A stretch of 64,000 nucleotides of DNA. Source: Aquilonibacter sp963820185. Lineage in GTDB: Bacteria; Vulcanimicrobiota; Vulcanimicrobiia; Vulcanimicrobiales; Vulcanimicrobiaceae. A program made the translations under genes and the position numbers. Where the stretch lies: positions 124,001-188,000 of the forward strand of contig CAWFYV010000002.1 in the NCBI GenBank assembly GCA_963820185.1, read 5' to 3'. The stretch's first letter is position 1, and every line of letters starts with the position of its first letter. This document shows, piece by piece, positions 26,725 to 36,230 of this stretch. The notes under the pieces are model-generated. The model was not told the DNA's origin. It saw only the letters and a list, made by a program, of their open reading frames with translations, and did not search any database.

Positions 26725-27079
26725 CAGCCGGTTTGAAATTCCATCGCGTGACCTTGCCCTGATCGTCCATCGCGAGATCTTCGAGATACGTGCGCTTCTC
26801 GAACTTCACGGTGAAACAGTGAAATCCGGGATCGCACGGCGTCGTCTCTTTGATCGATTCGAGCTTTCCTTGCGCACTGAGTTCGTCGGAGTACTCCGCG
26901 ATCTTCACCCGCGACATGTTGACGCCCGGTGCGATGTCGTTTTTGACCGGCGTCATATCGTTGTTCATCACCGCGCGGGTGATCTTGTCGGCCTCACGCT
27001 CGTACTTATTTTCGAACGAGCATCCTGCCAAGAGCAACGCCGCACACACCAAGAGCGGTGCAGCCTGAGCGATTTTCAC
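26711..27079 (-). CDS. Hypothetical lipoprotein
   Basis: A 122-residue lipoprotein: signal core APLLVCAALLLAGC, then a charged domain with Cys-x6-Cys in CDPGFHCFTV. I do not recognise the fold. The GTG at 27079 is chosen because it overlaps the TGA of prfC (GTGA) and sets the lipobox at the right distance; the long upstream extension in this frame is a shadow of prfC. Confidence 0.72.
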   Translation of the reverse strand: MKIAQAAPLLVCAALLLAGCSFENKYEREADKITRAVMNNDMTPVKNDIAPGVNMSRVKIAEYSDELSAQGKLESIKETTPCDPGFHCFTVKFEKRTYLEDLAMDDQGKVTRWNFKPADAAT

Positions 27080-28662
27080 GTTGATACGACCTCCTCGGAC
27101 GCGTAGGGAAGAAACGTTAGCGCCGGATTCCACTCCTGCGCGAGGCGCACGCTCCATTCGCTTTCGAATAGCGCGACCGGCCGCCCCTCCCAGTCTTCTA
27201 CGAGCTTCGCATTGGTCGGCAATTGCGCACGCGATGCCGCTTCGGGATCGCCGACGACCCGCAGCGCGAGCGTAAGCGGAAGATTCGAGAAGTGAGTCTT
27301 CACCCCGTACTCCGATTCGAGGCGATATTTTGCGACCTCGAACTGCAACTCGCCGACCACACCGACGATCGGTTCGGTCCGCGTCGAGCCCCACGGGTAA
27401 AAGATCTGCACCGCTCCCTCCTCGCGCAGTTGCGCGACACCCTTGCCGAAAGATTTGTAGCTCGACGTATCGATACTACGGACCGAGGCGAAATGTTCCG
27501 GGGCAAACGAGGGAATGGGCGGGAAAACGACAGGCGCGCCCTCGTAGAGCGTATCACCGATCGCGAAGACGCCCGGATTTGCAAGGCCAACCACGTCCCC
27601 GGCGTAGGCCGCATCGAGCGACTCGCGTTCGTCGGCGAAGAGTTTCATCGCACGCGCGAGGCGCACGTCTTTACCGGTACGCTCGTTACGCACCGTCATG
27701 TCGCGCTCGAACTTTCCCGAGCAAACGCGCACGAAGGCGATGCGGTCGCGATGGCGCGGATCCATGTTGGCCTGAATCTTGAATACGAATCCGGTGAAGC
27801 GCTCGTCGTTGGGATCGACCACGCCGCGACCAACGGGCGGCGGGCTCATTGCGATAAACGCGTCGAGGAACAGCTGCACGCCAAAGTTCGTCACGGCGGA
27901 GCCGAAGAAGACCGGCGTGACCTCGCCGCGCAGCATCGCCGCGCGATCGAACGCTTCGCCCGCGCCCTCGAGCAAGTCCAGGCCGTCGATGAACGATGCA
28001 AACGTCACCTCGTCGACAAGGTCTCGCACCTTGGGGTCCCGCGCATCGGCTGTTTGCACCGACGCCTTCGTCGCGCCGTGCGCACTGCGCTCGAAGAGGT
28101 AGAGCTCGCGCGAGCCACGATCGTACACGCCGCGGAACGTCTCGCCGTTGCCGAGCGGCCAGTTCATGGGGTACGTGCCGATGCCGAGCACGCTCTCGAG
28201 TTCATCGAGCAGTTCGAGCGGATCGCGGCTCGGGCGATCCATCTTGTTGATGAAGGTGAAGAGCGGAATCTTGCGGTCGCGGCAGATCGCGAAGAGCTTT
28301 TTGGTCTGCGGCTCGACGCCCTTGGCGGCGTCGATCAGCATGACCGCGGCGTCGGCGGCGAGCAGCGTGCGATAGGTATCCTCGCCGAAGTCTTGGTGAC
28401 CCGGCGTATCGAGCAGGTTGACCGTGTAGCCGTCGTACGGAAACTGCAGCACGGTCGACGTGATCGAGATGCCGCGCTCGCGCTCGAGTTCCATCCAATC
28501 GCTGGTCACCGCGCGCTGGCGCTTGCGCGCTGAGACTTGACCGGCGACGTGAATCGCTCCGCCGTAAAGCAAGAGCTTTTCGGTGAGTGTGGTCTTGCCC
28601 GCGTCCGGGTGGGAAATGATGGCGAACGTACGTCGCCGGCGAACTTCGTCGGTGATACTCAT
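27076..28662 (-). CDS. prfC: Peptide chain release factor 3
   Basis: RF3 is a GTPase that recycles RF1/RF2 from the ribosome after stop-codon release. The 528-residue length is standard. G1 is SHPDAGKTTLTEKLL, the switch I region ERERGISITSTVLQF, G3 DTPGHQDFGEDTYRTL, G4 INKMDR. The RF3-specific C-terminal part (GEAASR-like GDPEAASRAQLP, EVAKYRLESEYGV) separates it from EF-G. The ATG at 28662 overlaps the TAA of the upstream gene by one base. It sits inside an operon of mostly uncharacterised envelope genes, an unusual setting. Confidence 0.96.
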   Translation of the reverse strand: MSITDEVRRRRTFAIISHPDAGKTTLTEKLLLYGGAIHVAGQVSARKRQRAVTSDWMELERERGISITSTVLQFPYDGYTVNLLDTPGHQDFGEDTYRTLLAADAAVMLIDAAKGVEPQTKKLFAICRDRKIPLFTFINKMDRPSRDPLELLDELESVLGIGTYPMNWPLGNGETFRGVYDRGSRELYLFERSAHGATKASVQTADARDPKVRDLVDEVTFASFIDGLDLLEGAGEAFDRAAMLRGEVTPVFFGSAVTNFGVQLFLDAFIAMSPPPVGRGVVDPNDERFTGFVFKIQANMDPRHRDRIAFVRVCSGKFERDMTVRNERTGKDVRLARAMKLFADERESLDAAYAGDVVGLANPGVFAIGDTLYEGAPVVFPPIPSFAPEHFASVRSIDTSSYKSFGKGVAQLREEGAVQIFYPWGSTRTEPIVGVVGELQFEVAKYRLESEYGVKTHFSNLPLTLALRVVGDPEAASRAQLPTNAKLVEDWEGRPVALFESEWSVRLAQEWNPALTFLPYASEEVVST

Positions 28663-29114
28663 TAATGATCAGTCGTGATGTCGTAGATACGGAGGTCCGT
28701 GATCGATCCGCTCGTGCGCAAAAGCGCGAGCGACGTGCCGATCGTGTACAACCGGGCATCGGGCGGAACGCGCATGCGATCCGAACCCCGTTCGACGAGC
28801 AATTCGTCGCCGCGGACCAAAATCGTGCAGGTTCCGTAGGTCAGACGCGTTCCAGGCCGCACGAGTTGCGCCCCGGCCGGCAGCTGCCCTTTGACGTACG
28901 ATGCGCTGCCTGTGGTATCCGAGCGCTGCTCGAAGCAGCCGGGGAGCGCCGAAAGTGCCCATGGCGCATTGCCGGTGACGCCTTCCACCCGCGGCGGCGA
29001 CGCGGTCACCTTCCAAAAATTCAGATGCCCGGGCAGGGCAAGGTGCGCGCGCATCGTGGCAAACACCGCGATCGTGAGCACGATAACCGTTGCAATTGCG
29101 TAGTACCGCAACAT
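28662..29114 (-). CDS. Hypothetical membrane-anchored protein
   Basis: A 150-residue protein with one N-terminal membrane segment (AIATVIVLTIAVFATM) and a beta-rich outer domain with two Cys (GCFEQRS and GTCTILV) placed to pair. I do not recognise the family. It starts one base or so after the GH130 stop and overlaps prfC by one base, so it is co-translated with both. Confidence 0.68.
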   Translation of the reverse strand: MLRYYAIATVIVLTIAVFATMRAHLALPGHLNFWKVTASPPRVEGVTGNAPWALSALPGCFEQRSDTTGSASYVKGQLPAGAQLVRPGTRLTYGTCTILVRGDELLVERGSDRMRVPPDARLYTIGTSLALLRTSGSITDLRIYDITTDH

Positions 29115-29116
29115 GA

Positions 29117-30118
29117 TTATGGAAGCGTCATGCGCGCGGCGCCGACTGCGTAGTCCGCCATGCCGTAGTACACGTCGAAGACGCGCGTCCCGAGATCGAC
29201 ACGCTCGTCGATCGCCGTTGGAAAGACGACGTTGTCAACGACGCCCTTGCGTTCGAGGTCCGTCTCAGGCGTCAGGACCGGCGCCGGCGAGCGATAGAGC
29301 ACGCGGTCGGGCCGTTCGAGATCGTGGATCACGATGCCGGCGCTGTAACGAAACTTTGGTCTTGCGCCGCTGTTGTCGAGCAAATCGACACCGTGATACA
29401 GCGAGAACCAGCCCTCCTTGATGCGCACCGGCGGTGTACCGGCGCCGACCTTGATCGATCCCCACTGCGCATCCGGTGAGAGCACGATGACGCTTTCGCG
29501 CACGTCGAGCAACGCCTGCGGATCGCGTAGCGCGGCATCGAGCGGTACGTATCCAATTCGAATCGATTCGCGGTCTCCGAACGGTAAGCGTTCGATTAGC
29601 GGGATTGCAGCGCGGCCGTCGACAGCGGAGAGATGCAGCATCGGACGGTGATAAAACGCAAGCGACCTGACGCCGCGCGGCGAGATCACCGGCTCGGGAA
29701 AGAACGCCGCGTCTTTGTCGTCGCCGTCAGTCATCCCGGGCTGCGCAAAGAACATCACGCCGACACGCTCCCACGCGTAGCCGTCGGTCGAGAGTGCGAT
29801 TGCGATGCGCGGTCCCGCCGGCCCAAATGCGGTGTAGGCCATCACATACCGGTCGAGCACCGGGACGAAGGTGACGCGTGGGTCTTCGCACCCGTAGCCG
29901 GGCGAGGGACGCTGTTCGTACGGCGCGGTCGGCTCGAGCGCAAAGCCCTCGCGCACGGCGACAAACACGCCGTTTTCGTAGTCGACACGCACGCGCCCGA
30001 CACGCGAAATGTTGCCCTTGGCCACCGCGCGCGGATAGAGCAACAGCTCGCCGTCGCGCGTGCGCGCGCCCGCCGGATTAAGCACGCCTTCCGCTTCGCG
30101 CGGATCACCGTCGGGCAC
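29117..30118 (-). CDS. GH130 family glycoside phosphorylase
   Basis: A five-bladed propeller enzyme that would cleave a beta-mannoside or similar bond with inorganic phosphate. Visible family features are GVLNPAGARTRDGELLLYPR, the catalytic-region GCEDPRVTFVP, WGSIKVGAGTPPVRIKEGW and the terminal VDNVVFPTAIDE and VYYGMADYAVG. The length is 333 residues from the GTG at 30118. The frame stays coding-like upstream (reading RVERLGPVIVPDG) to about 30160 without a standard start codon, so an uncommon start such as ATT may be used. The substrate cannot be fixed; known relatives act on mannosides. Confidence 0.85.
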   Translation of the reverse strand: MPDGDPREAEGVLNPAGARTRDGELLLYPRAVAKGNISRVGRVRVDYENGVFVAVREGFALEPTAPYEQRPSPGYGCEDPRVTFVPVLDRYVMAYTAFGPAGPRIAIALSTDGYAWERVGVMFFAQPGMTDGDDKDAAFFPEPVISPRGVRSLAFYHRPMLHLSAVDGRAAIPLIERLPFGDRESIRIGYVPLDAALRDPQALLDVRESVIVLSPDAQWGSIKVGAGTPPVRIKEGWFSLYHGVDLLDNSGARPKFRYSAGIVIHDLERPDRVLYRSPAPVLTPETDLERKGVVDNVVFPTAIDERVDLGTRVFDVYYGMADYAVGAARMTLP

Positions 30119-30159
30119 GATGACGGGTCCGAGTCGCTCGACGCGTGCGTCAATCGTGA

Positions 30160-30591
30160 CTATGGCAACACCGTTTGCGTGATCTCATCGCCGCTCGGCG
30201 TCACGACATCGACGTGAATGCCGCTGCGATAGACCGAGTTAGGAACGATCCACAACGTATAGGTGCGATAGTCGCTTGCCGGTTCACCACCATCGGCGGG
30301 CGGCTGCTCGAACGCAACGACACGAACGCGCTCGTCGTTGGCACGAATCGACTCGATCACCTGATGGTAGCCGCTCCGTGTGTGCGGACCCATGAGCAAC
30401 GCCACGCAAAACTCACCTTTAAAGCGTACGGGAGCCTTGATGCCCAAATGCGCGAGTGCGCTCGGGTCACGAACTACAACGATCTGATTGCCGCCGGGCC
30501 CGGTCGTCGTGCCGACGGCGAGCGTCTGGACGCGCACCTCGCGGCAACCGGTTAGGAGCAACAGCGCCACAAGGGCCATCCAGCGCTTCAC
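30160..30591 (-). CDS. Hypothetical lipoprotein
   Basis: A 143-residue lipoprotein with signal core LVALLLLTGC and a mature beta-rich domain (VRFKGEFCVALLMGPHTRSG). The pattern of a short extracellular beta-sandwich with a PRFKG/F-type core resembles protease-complex inhibitor (PrcB-like) domains, but I cannot confirm it. It appears to head the leftward operon that runs through the GH130, RF3, lipoprotein and dehydratase genes. Confidence 0.65.
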   Translation of the reverse strand: MKRWMALVALLLLTGCREVRVQTLAVGTTTGPGGNQIVVVRDPSALAHLGIKAPVRFKGEFCVALLMGPHTRSGYHQVIESIRANDERVRVVAFEQPPADGGEPASDYRTYTLWIVPNSVYRSGIHVDVVTPSGDEITQTVLP

Positions 30592-30671
30592 GGCTCCTGC
30601 CTTTCGCGCGTCCGAGGGCCAGACATTCCTCTTGTCACCACATTCTCTCGGCAGGCGTTGTAGAATAAGTC

Positions 30672-31409
30672 ATGCTGGCCATCGTGCTGGCGGCGGTGAC
30701 GGCGACCGCGCCAAGCCCGTCACCCACACCGCTGCTTAAAACGATCATAACGGTCAAATCGTCGCCCATTTGCGGCGCCTTCGCGGCGCACACCAATGCG
30801 GCGATTAGTTCTGCGCTGGCCAACGACCAGAGCCTGGGCATGACGATCCTGACGCTGCGCTCGCATGACCTGGCCGGCTCCTCGCTCGACCGTCTGGCCG
30901 AGATCCACCATCTCAACACGCTGGCCGACTCGATCTACAAGCAGTACCGCGCCGGCGAACGCGAGGTCAACGAGCTGCGCGACCTTGCAAAACAGACAAG
31001 CGACCCGGACGAGAAGGCCCAGCTCAAGGCGGTGGCCGATGCTCTGGGTGGGGCCCTTAATCGCCAGCACCTGATGCAGCGCGACCTCGACGGTTTCGTG
31101 AACTTCCTCTACGCCTCGGACATGATGACGAGTGACGACGACATCACGCAAGACCCCGATGCGCCGCGGCACCAGATCCTGGACGACATCCCCGGCGCGC
31201 GCCCGCTAGACAGTTCCGCGTACTGGACTCCGACGACACTTGGGCAAGTGCTGACCCACCAGCCATCGCTGGCCGGGAGCGAGACGCTAACCGACGACCT
31301 GACGATGGCCCGGGCCGCGTCGGTCGACTTTCAAGAGCGCCTGCCTGCGCTGATGCTCGACGAGCGGGCGGCCGGCGACCGAATCGAGACCGTGGCCGAT
31401 AAGTGTTAA
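30672..31409 (+). CDS. Hypothetical exported alpha-helical protein
   Basis: A 245-residue protein with a signal peptide (LAIVLAAVTATA), a Ser-Pro stretch and then mostly helices rich in Asp, Ala and Leu (DLAKQTSDPDEKAQLKAVAD), likely coiled-coil in part. It has single Cys residues near the start (PICGAF) and as the last residue. No family is recognised. There is no ribosome site before the ATG; TAGAAT lies 5 bases upstream, which would give a nearly leaderless mRNA. Confidence 0.65.
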   Translation: MLAIVLAAVTATAPSPSPTPLLKTIITVKSSPICGAFAAHTNAAISSALANDQSLGMTILTLRSHDLAGSSLDRLAEIHHLNTLADSIYKQYRAGEREVNELRDLAKQTSDPDEKAQLKAVADALGGALNRQHLMQRDLDGFVNFLYASDMMTSDDDITQDPDAPRHQILDDIPGARPLDSSAYWTPTTLGQVLTHQPSLAGSETLTDDLTMARAASVDFQERLPALMLDERAAGDRIETVADKC

Positions 31410-31481
31410 GCAGGGTCTGATCCTTCTTTAGACGATTCTCGTTGCCGTGGACAGTGTCGCCCGCGTACGCTTGAGGTCCGA

Positions 31482-32396
31482 ATGAAGATCCTGCGACGTT
31501 TATCGGCCGCGTCAGTGATCGTCGCGCTCGGCACAGTGATGCTCGGCAGCTGGACGCGTATCAACGGCGCCGGTATGACGTGCCCCGACTGGCCGCTGTG
31601 TCACGGCATGCTGATCCCCTCGATGGCCGACGGTACCGTGTGGGAATGGACTCACCGGCTCTTCGCATTTTGCGTCGCGCCGTTGGTTGTTGCCGTGATG
31701 ATCGCCGCCTGGCGCGTCCGAGATCGAGCGCCGTTCGTTACACCGACGCTCGGTGTGGTCGGCGCACTCTTTATCGTGCAGTGCGTTCTTGGCGCTGCGA
31801 CAGTCCATCTTTCGAATAGTCCAATGTCGGTCGTCTTGCACTGGGGAACCGCGATGGCGTTCATTGCCTCGCTGTGCGCAATGATGCTCTTTGCATCGCA
31901 GCCCGATGACGCGCGCGCGCCCGCACAGACGCGCCACGCAGAGCTTGCGCTGGTCGGCATTCTTGCCGGCACTGCACTCGTCACGTTTGTCACGATGTGC
32001 GTAGGCGCATATGTCAGTTCGAGCGGTGCCGGCCTCGCATGCCTTTCGATTCCCGGATGCGCTGGGCACGTCGTCGTGTACACGCAAGGCCAATACGTGC
32101 AAATGCTCCACCGCTTTATCGCGACCGCGACGTTGCTTGCTGCCGTTGCAAGCTTTGCCTTCGCCTGGATGCGCCCGGCCTCGATCCGCGTGCGCGTCGC
32201 GGTGAGCACCGGATTGGGTCTGGTCTTCGTGCAGATCGTGCTCGGCTTGCTCAATGTCGCGCTACGGCTTCCGATGGATCTGCGCGAGGCACACGCATTC
32301 AACGCTGCGCTTGTCTTTCTGGCGTTTGTCGTCGCGACGCTCTTCGCCGTCCTCGACCTGCGAGCGCTTGCGTATGAATCGAGCAACGCGTCGTGA
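31482..32396 (+). CDS. ctaA: Heme A synthase
   Basis: CtaA/COX15 oxidises the C8 methyl of heme O to the formyl of heme A for cytochrome oxidase. The 304-residue protein has eight predicted membrane segments in two repeats. The heme-binding His residues are in EWTHRLFAF, VLHWGTAM, MLHRFIATA and EAHAFNA. Two Cys pairs on outer loops (MTCPDWPLC and ACLSIPGC) match the disulfide loops of Gram-positive-type enzymes. The ATG at 31482 follows GAGG. The stop overlaps the ctaB start. Confidence 0.95.
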   Translation: MKILRRLSAASVIVALGTVMLGSWTRINGAGMTCPDWPLCHGMLIPSMADGTVWEWTHRLFAFCVAPLVVAVMIAAWRVRDRAPFVTPTLGVVGALFIVQCVLGAATVHLSNSPMSVVLHWGTAMAFIASLCAMMLFASQPDDARAPAQTRHAELALVGILAGTALVTFVTMCVGAYVSSSGAGLACLSIPGCAGHVVVYTQGQYVQMLHRFIATATLLAAVASFAFAWMRPASIRVRVAVSTGLGLVFVQIVLGLLNVALRLPMDLREAHAFNAALVFLAFVVATLFAVLDLRALAYESSNAS

Positions 32397-33253
32397 GCGC
32401 GATCGCCGACTACTACGAACTCGCCAAGCCGCGCATCATCGTTCTGCTGTTGATCACAACAGCGGCGGCAATGATAATGGCCGCGCGCGGTATTCCGCCG
32501 CTCGCACTGACGTTTTGGACGCTGCTTGGCGGCACGCTCGCCGCAGCCTCGGCCGGCGCGCTCAACTGCGTCTTCGATGCGGACATCGACCGTGTGATGA
32601 CCCGCACGATGCAACGCCCGATTCCGCAGGGGCGCATCTCGCTGTTCGCGGGAACAGTTTTTGCGGTGATTCTGGGTGTCGCGGCATTTGCGCTCCTCTA
32701 CTTCTTGGTGAATCCACTGGCAGCATGGCTTTCGCTTGGCGGCAATGTCTTCTACGTGGGCATCTACACGATGTGGCTCAAGCGCAGAACCGCGCTGAAC
32801 ATCGTGATCGGCGGTGCGGCGGGCGCGGTGCCCCCCCTTGTCGGGTGGGCCGCGGTGACGCACCAAATCGGGGGACCCGCGCTCGGGCTTTTCGCGTTGA
32901 TCTTTCTCTGGACGCCGCCGCATTTCTGGTCGCTCGCACTTATGACCGAGACCGATTACGCCAAAGCCAAGGTGCCGATGATGCCTAATGTCGCCGGCGA
33001 AGAACGCACCAAACGTGAGATCATCTACTACACGATATTGCTCGTGCTCGCGTCGCTCGCGCTCTATCCCTTACACATAATGGGTCCGCTCTACACCGGA
33101 GCGGCCGCGGTTCTTGGCGGCATCTTTCTCTACGACACGATTCGTACGTGGAGAGACTCCGGTACGTTCTGGGCACGGCGCACATTTAAATTCTCGCTGC
33201 TCTACCTCGCGCTGATGTGCTTGGTCATGGTAATCGACAGAATCGTTGCGTAA
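32393..33253 (+). CDS. ctaB: Protoheme IX farnesyltransferase (heme O synthase)
   Basis: CtaB/CyoE adds a farnesyl group to heme B, giving heme O, the substrate of CtaA. It is 286 residues with about nine membrane segments. The UbiA-family Asp motifs are NCVFDADIDRVMTRTMQRP and, in the second half, TETDYAKAKVPMMPNV. LWTPPHFWSLAL is typical for this branch. The GTG start overlaps the end of ctaA by 4 bases, and the stop overlaps the MFS gene, so the genes are translated together. Confidence 0.96.
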   Translation: MSAIADYYELAKPRIIVLLLITTAAAMIMAARGIPPLALTFWTLLGGTLAAASAGALNCVFDADIDRVMTRTMQRPIPQGRISLFAGTVFAVILGVAAFALLYFLVNPLAAWLSLGGNVFYVGIYTMWLKRRTALNIVIGGAAGAVPPLVGWAAVTHQIGGPALGLFALIFLWTPPHFWSLALMTETDYAKAKVPMMPNVAGEERTKREIIYYTILLVLASLALYPLHIMGPLYTGAAAVLGGIFLYDTIRTWRDSGTFWARRTFKFSLLYLALMCLVMVIDRIVA

Positions 33254-34595
33254 GAACGCGCCGCTCCTCTTGACCCTGGCGCTCGGTGTGTTTGCCGGTG
33301 CGCTCGATCTCGGCGTGCTCTCGCCGGCACTGCCCGCAATCGCACGGGAGTTTACCGTTCCTACCGGCGATCTCGCCTGGGTCTTCACGCTCTATCTGCT
33401 GGTCACGGTCGCATCGATAACGATTGCGAGCACTCTTTCCGATCGCTTCGGGCGCCGCGCCGTCTACATGAGCTGCATCGGACTCTTTGCGCTCGGCAGC
33501 CTCGTGGCCATGATCGCGCCGAGTTTTGGCGTGCTCCTCTTCGCGCGCGCATTACAGGCGCTCGGCGCCGGCGGCGTCTTTCCGGTTGCGACCGCTGCAA
33601 TCGGCGATCTCGTTGCACCCGAGCGGCGTGGGAGCGCGCTCGGTGCGGTCGCCGCTATGTGGGGATTGGCCGCGATCATCGGTCCGCTCTTTGGCGGCGT
33701 GGTCACGCACTATGCCTCATGGCGCTGGGTCTTCGTGTTGAATCTCCCGCTTTCGGCGATCGTCCTCTACCTTGCGTACCGTTATTTGCCGCGCATAGCA
33801 CCACGTGCTCGCGGGCCGCTCGACGGTTTTGGATTGACATTGCTGTGCATTGGGTTGCTCTTGCTCATGGACGGACTGACCACGGCGCGCGCACTCAGCG
33901 CATTACTCGGCGTTGCGGCGCTTGCAGCTTTTGTCTGGTGGGAGCGCAGCGCGCAGTTTCCGATCGTGCCGCCGCGTCTCTTGACGCGCCCGCAGCTCGC
34001 AAAAACGTATGCGCTCGAGGTCTTGATCGGCGTGCTCGAAGGTTCGCTCTTCTTCATTCCGACGGTGCTCGTTGGTGCACAGAATCTTTCGTACGCCGCC
34101 GCCGGGGCAATCGCCGCGCTCGGCGCGGTTATGTTCGTGCTCGTGATTCCGCTCTCCGGACGCGCGCTCGACCGCATCGGCAGCCGAGATGTGCTGCTCA
34201 CCGGTGCCGTGTTAACCGAAGTTGGGCTCGGCATCTTTGCGGTTGGTTTTCAGTCATTGCCGCTCACGATCGTCGCGATGATCGTCGCCGGGTGCGGCTT
34301 TGGTGCGTTGCTCGGTGCGCCGACGCGGTATATCGTCACCAGTGAAGCCGGCGAGGCGCATCGCGCTACGGCTGTAGGGCTGCTCAGTCAAGCGCTGATC
34401 GTCGGGCAGATTCTCGGCAGCTCGCTTGCCGGCGGCGTCATTGGACTCGCCGCGAATGAATTGCACGGCTACCGCGACGCGTACTTGTGTTTCTGCGGCG
34501 TCGCCCTAGCAGCACTGGCGATCGCTGCCACGCTCGATTCGCGCAAGCGCGAGCTGCGCGCGCAGGCACCCGAGGTCTACTCGCTCGAAGGTTGA
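33246..34595 (+). CDS. MFS drug/metabolite exporter
   Basis: A 449-residue major facilitator with about 14 hydrophobic segments, DHA-type. Motif A is STLSDRFGRRAVYM, motif C-like glycine-rich sequence is in MWGLAAIIGPLFGGVV, and LSPALPAIAREF is typical of drug exporters. The substrate is unknown. The TTG start at 33246 overlaps the ctaB stop region, indicating coupling with the heme genes; export of a heme intermediate is possible but unsupported beyond position. Confidence 0.85.
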   Translation: MRKNAPLLLTLALGVFAGALDLGVLSPALPAIAREFTVPTGDLAWVFTLYLLVTVASITIASTLSDRFGRRAVYMSCIGLFALGSLVAMIAPSFGVLLFARALQALGAGGVFPVATAAIGDLVAPERRGSALGAVAAMWGLAAIIGPLFGGVVTHYASWRWVFVLNLPLSAIVLYLAYRYLPRIAPRARGPLDGFGLTLLCIGLLLLMDGLTTARALSALLGVAALAAFVWWERSAQFPIVPPRLLTRPQLAKTYALEVLIGVLEGSLFFIPTVLVGAQNLSYAAAGAIAALGAVMFVLVIPLSGRALDRIGSRDVLLTGAVLTEVGLGIFAVGFQSLPLTIVAMIVAGCGFGALLGAPTRYIVTSEAGEAHRATAVGLLSQALIVGQILGSSLAGGVIGLAANELHGYRDAYLCFCGVALAALAIAATLDSRKRELRAQAPEVYSLEG

Positions 34596-34601
34596 GCGGC
34601 C

Positions 34602-36230
34602 GTGACCAACAATCAGCCACCGCCCCTCCAAGACTACGACCTCTTCTCCTCGGATCGCGCGCTGCTCGATGCGCTCGACCGCGCCGCCCCGGCGTTGGAC
34701 CGTACGGAACTTTCGCAACTCGGCACGCTTGCCGGCGATGCGGGCACCATCGAACTTGGCTTCGATGCGAATCGCAACACGCCTGAGTTGCGCACGCACG
34801 ATCGTTTTGGCGAACGTATCGACGAAGTACACTACCATCCGGCCTATCACGCGTTGATGTGCGTTGCGGTCACGAGCGGATTGCACGCTGCGCCGTGGGT
34901 CGATAAAGAGCCAAACGCGCATTTGCGTCGTGCCGCGAAGTTTTTCGTGTGGTCGCAAGTCGAAGGCGGGCATCTGTGTCCGATCTCCATGACCTACGCA
35001 GCCGTGCCCGCGCTCGAACAGGCGCCTTTGCTTGCACCGGAGTGGATCGACAAGCTCGCTGCGCGCTGTTACGACCCGCGCCTTGTCCCCGTTGCGCAGA
35101 AAGAGGCGGCGATCGTCGGCATGGGGATGACCGAACGGCAAGGCGGCAGCGACATTCGCAGCAACCAAACGCGCGCAGAGCGCACCGGCAGCGACGGTGC
35201 GTACGTTTTAGAGGGCCACAAGTGGTTCTGCTCGGCGCCGATGAGCGATGCGTTTCTCATCCTCGCACAGGCGCAGGCGGGGCTCTCCTGTTTTCTCGTG
35301 CCGCGCGTGCTGCCTGACGGAGCGCGTAATCCTTTCGCGATCCAACGGCTCAAAGACAAACTCGGCAACCGCAGCAACGCTTCGAGCGAGGTCGAGTTTC
35401 ACGGTACGTACGGCTGGCTCGTCGGCGAACCCGGCCACGGTATTCAAACCATCGTCAATATGGTCAACGCCACGCGCTTAGATTGCATTATCGGTTCGGC
35501 AGCCCTGTTGCGTGCCGCGCTTGCGCAGGCGATTCACCATGCGACGTATCGCCGTGCGTTTGGCGCACCGCTTATCGATCATCTCTTGATGCAAAACGTC
35601 TTGGCCGATCTTGCACTCGAGTCGGAAGCTGCCACGGCGCTCTTTGTGCGGCTCGCGCAAGCCGTCGACGACGCGCCATATAGCGCGCACGCCGCCGCGC
35701 TACGCCGCATCGGCACAGCTGTCGGAAAGTTCTACGTCTGTAAACGCGCACCGGCCGTGGTCGGCGAAGCGCTCGAATGTCTCGGCGGCAACGGCTACGT
35801 CGAGGAATCGATCATGCCGCGGCTGTATCGCGAAGCGCCGCTCAATTCGATTTGGGAGGGCAGCGGGAATATCAACGCACTCGACGTACTGCGCATTCTT
35901 CAAAAACAGCCGGCGGCAGTCGAAGCGTTCTACGAAGAACTGACGCCGGCGCTGGGCGATCCGCGCATCGCCGCCGCGGCACGTAAGCTGCGCGACGAGC
36001 TCGCCGACGAAGACGTCGAGTGGCGCGCACGTTCGCTCGTAGAGCGTATGGCGCTCCTATGGCAGGCGAGTTTGTTGCTCGAGCGGGCGCCGAACTATGT
36101 AAGTGATTCTTTCATCGCGAGCCGTCTGACATCGGAAGGCGGTCGCACGCTCGGCACGTTGCCGATCAAGACGGGATTGCGCGGGATTGTAGACCGCGCG
36201 GCGCCGCAACGTGAAGTTCCGGCTCTTTGA
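34602..36230 (+). CDS. AidB-like acyl-CoA dehydrogenase
   Basis: A 542-residue flavoprotein of the acyl-CoA dehydrogenase superfamily, longer than standard members and closest in build to AidB, the alkylation-response protein. Visible blocks are GMGMTERQGGSDIRSN, LEGHKWFCSAPMSDAFLI, GLSCFLVPRVL, the FAD-binding LGGNGYVEES and, near the active site, REAPLNSIWEGSGNINALD. AidB binds DNA through a C-terminal basic patch; here that region has many Arg but also acidic residues, so DNA binding is uncertain. The GTG start at 34602 is 6 bases after the MFS stop. Confidence 0.85.
   Translation: MTNNQPPPLQDYDLFSSDRALLDALDRAAPALDRTELSQLGTLAGDAGTIELGFDANRNTPELRTHDRFGERIDEVHYHPAYHALMCVAVTSGLHAAPWVDKEPNAHLRRAAKFFVWSQVEGGHLCPISMTYAAVPALEQAPLLAPEWIDKLAARCYDPRLVPVAQKEAAIVGMGMTERQGGSDIRSNQTRAERTGSDGAYVLEGHKWFCSAPMSDAFLILAQAQAGLSCFLVPRVLPDGARNPFAIQRLKDKLGNRSNASSEVEFHGTYGWLVGEPGHGIQTIVNMVNATRLDCIIGSAALLRAALAQAIHHATYRRAFGAPLIDHLLMQNVLADLALESEAATALFVRLAQAVDDAPYSAHAAALRRIGTAVGKFYVCKRAPAVVGEALECLGGNGYVEESIMPRLYREAPLNSIWEGSGNINALDVLRILQKQPAAVEAFYEELTPALGDPRIAAAARKLRDELADEDVEWRARSLVERMALLWQASLLLERAPNYVSDSFIASRLTSEGGRTLGTLPIKTGLRGIVDRAAPQREVPAL

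Noticed and set aside
27223..28533. A 436-residue plus-strand frame opposite prfC.
   Set aside because: It lies wholly antisense to RF3, an unmistakable gene, and has the Arg/His/Glu-rich composition typical of shadows in GC-rich DNA.
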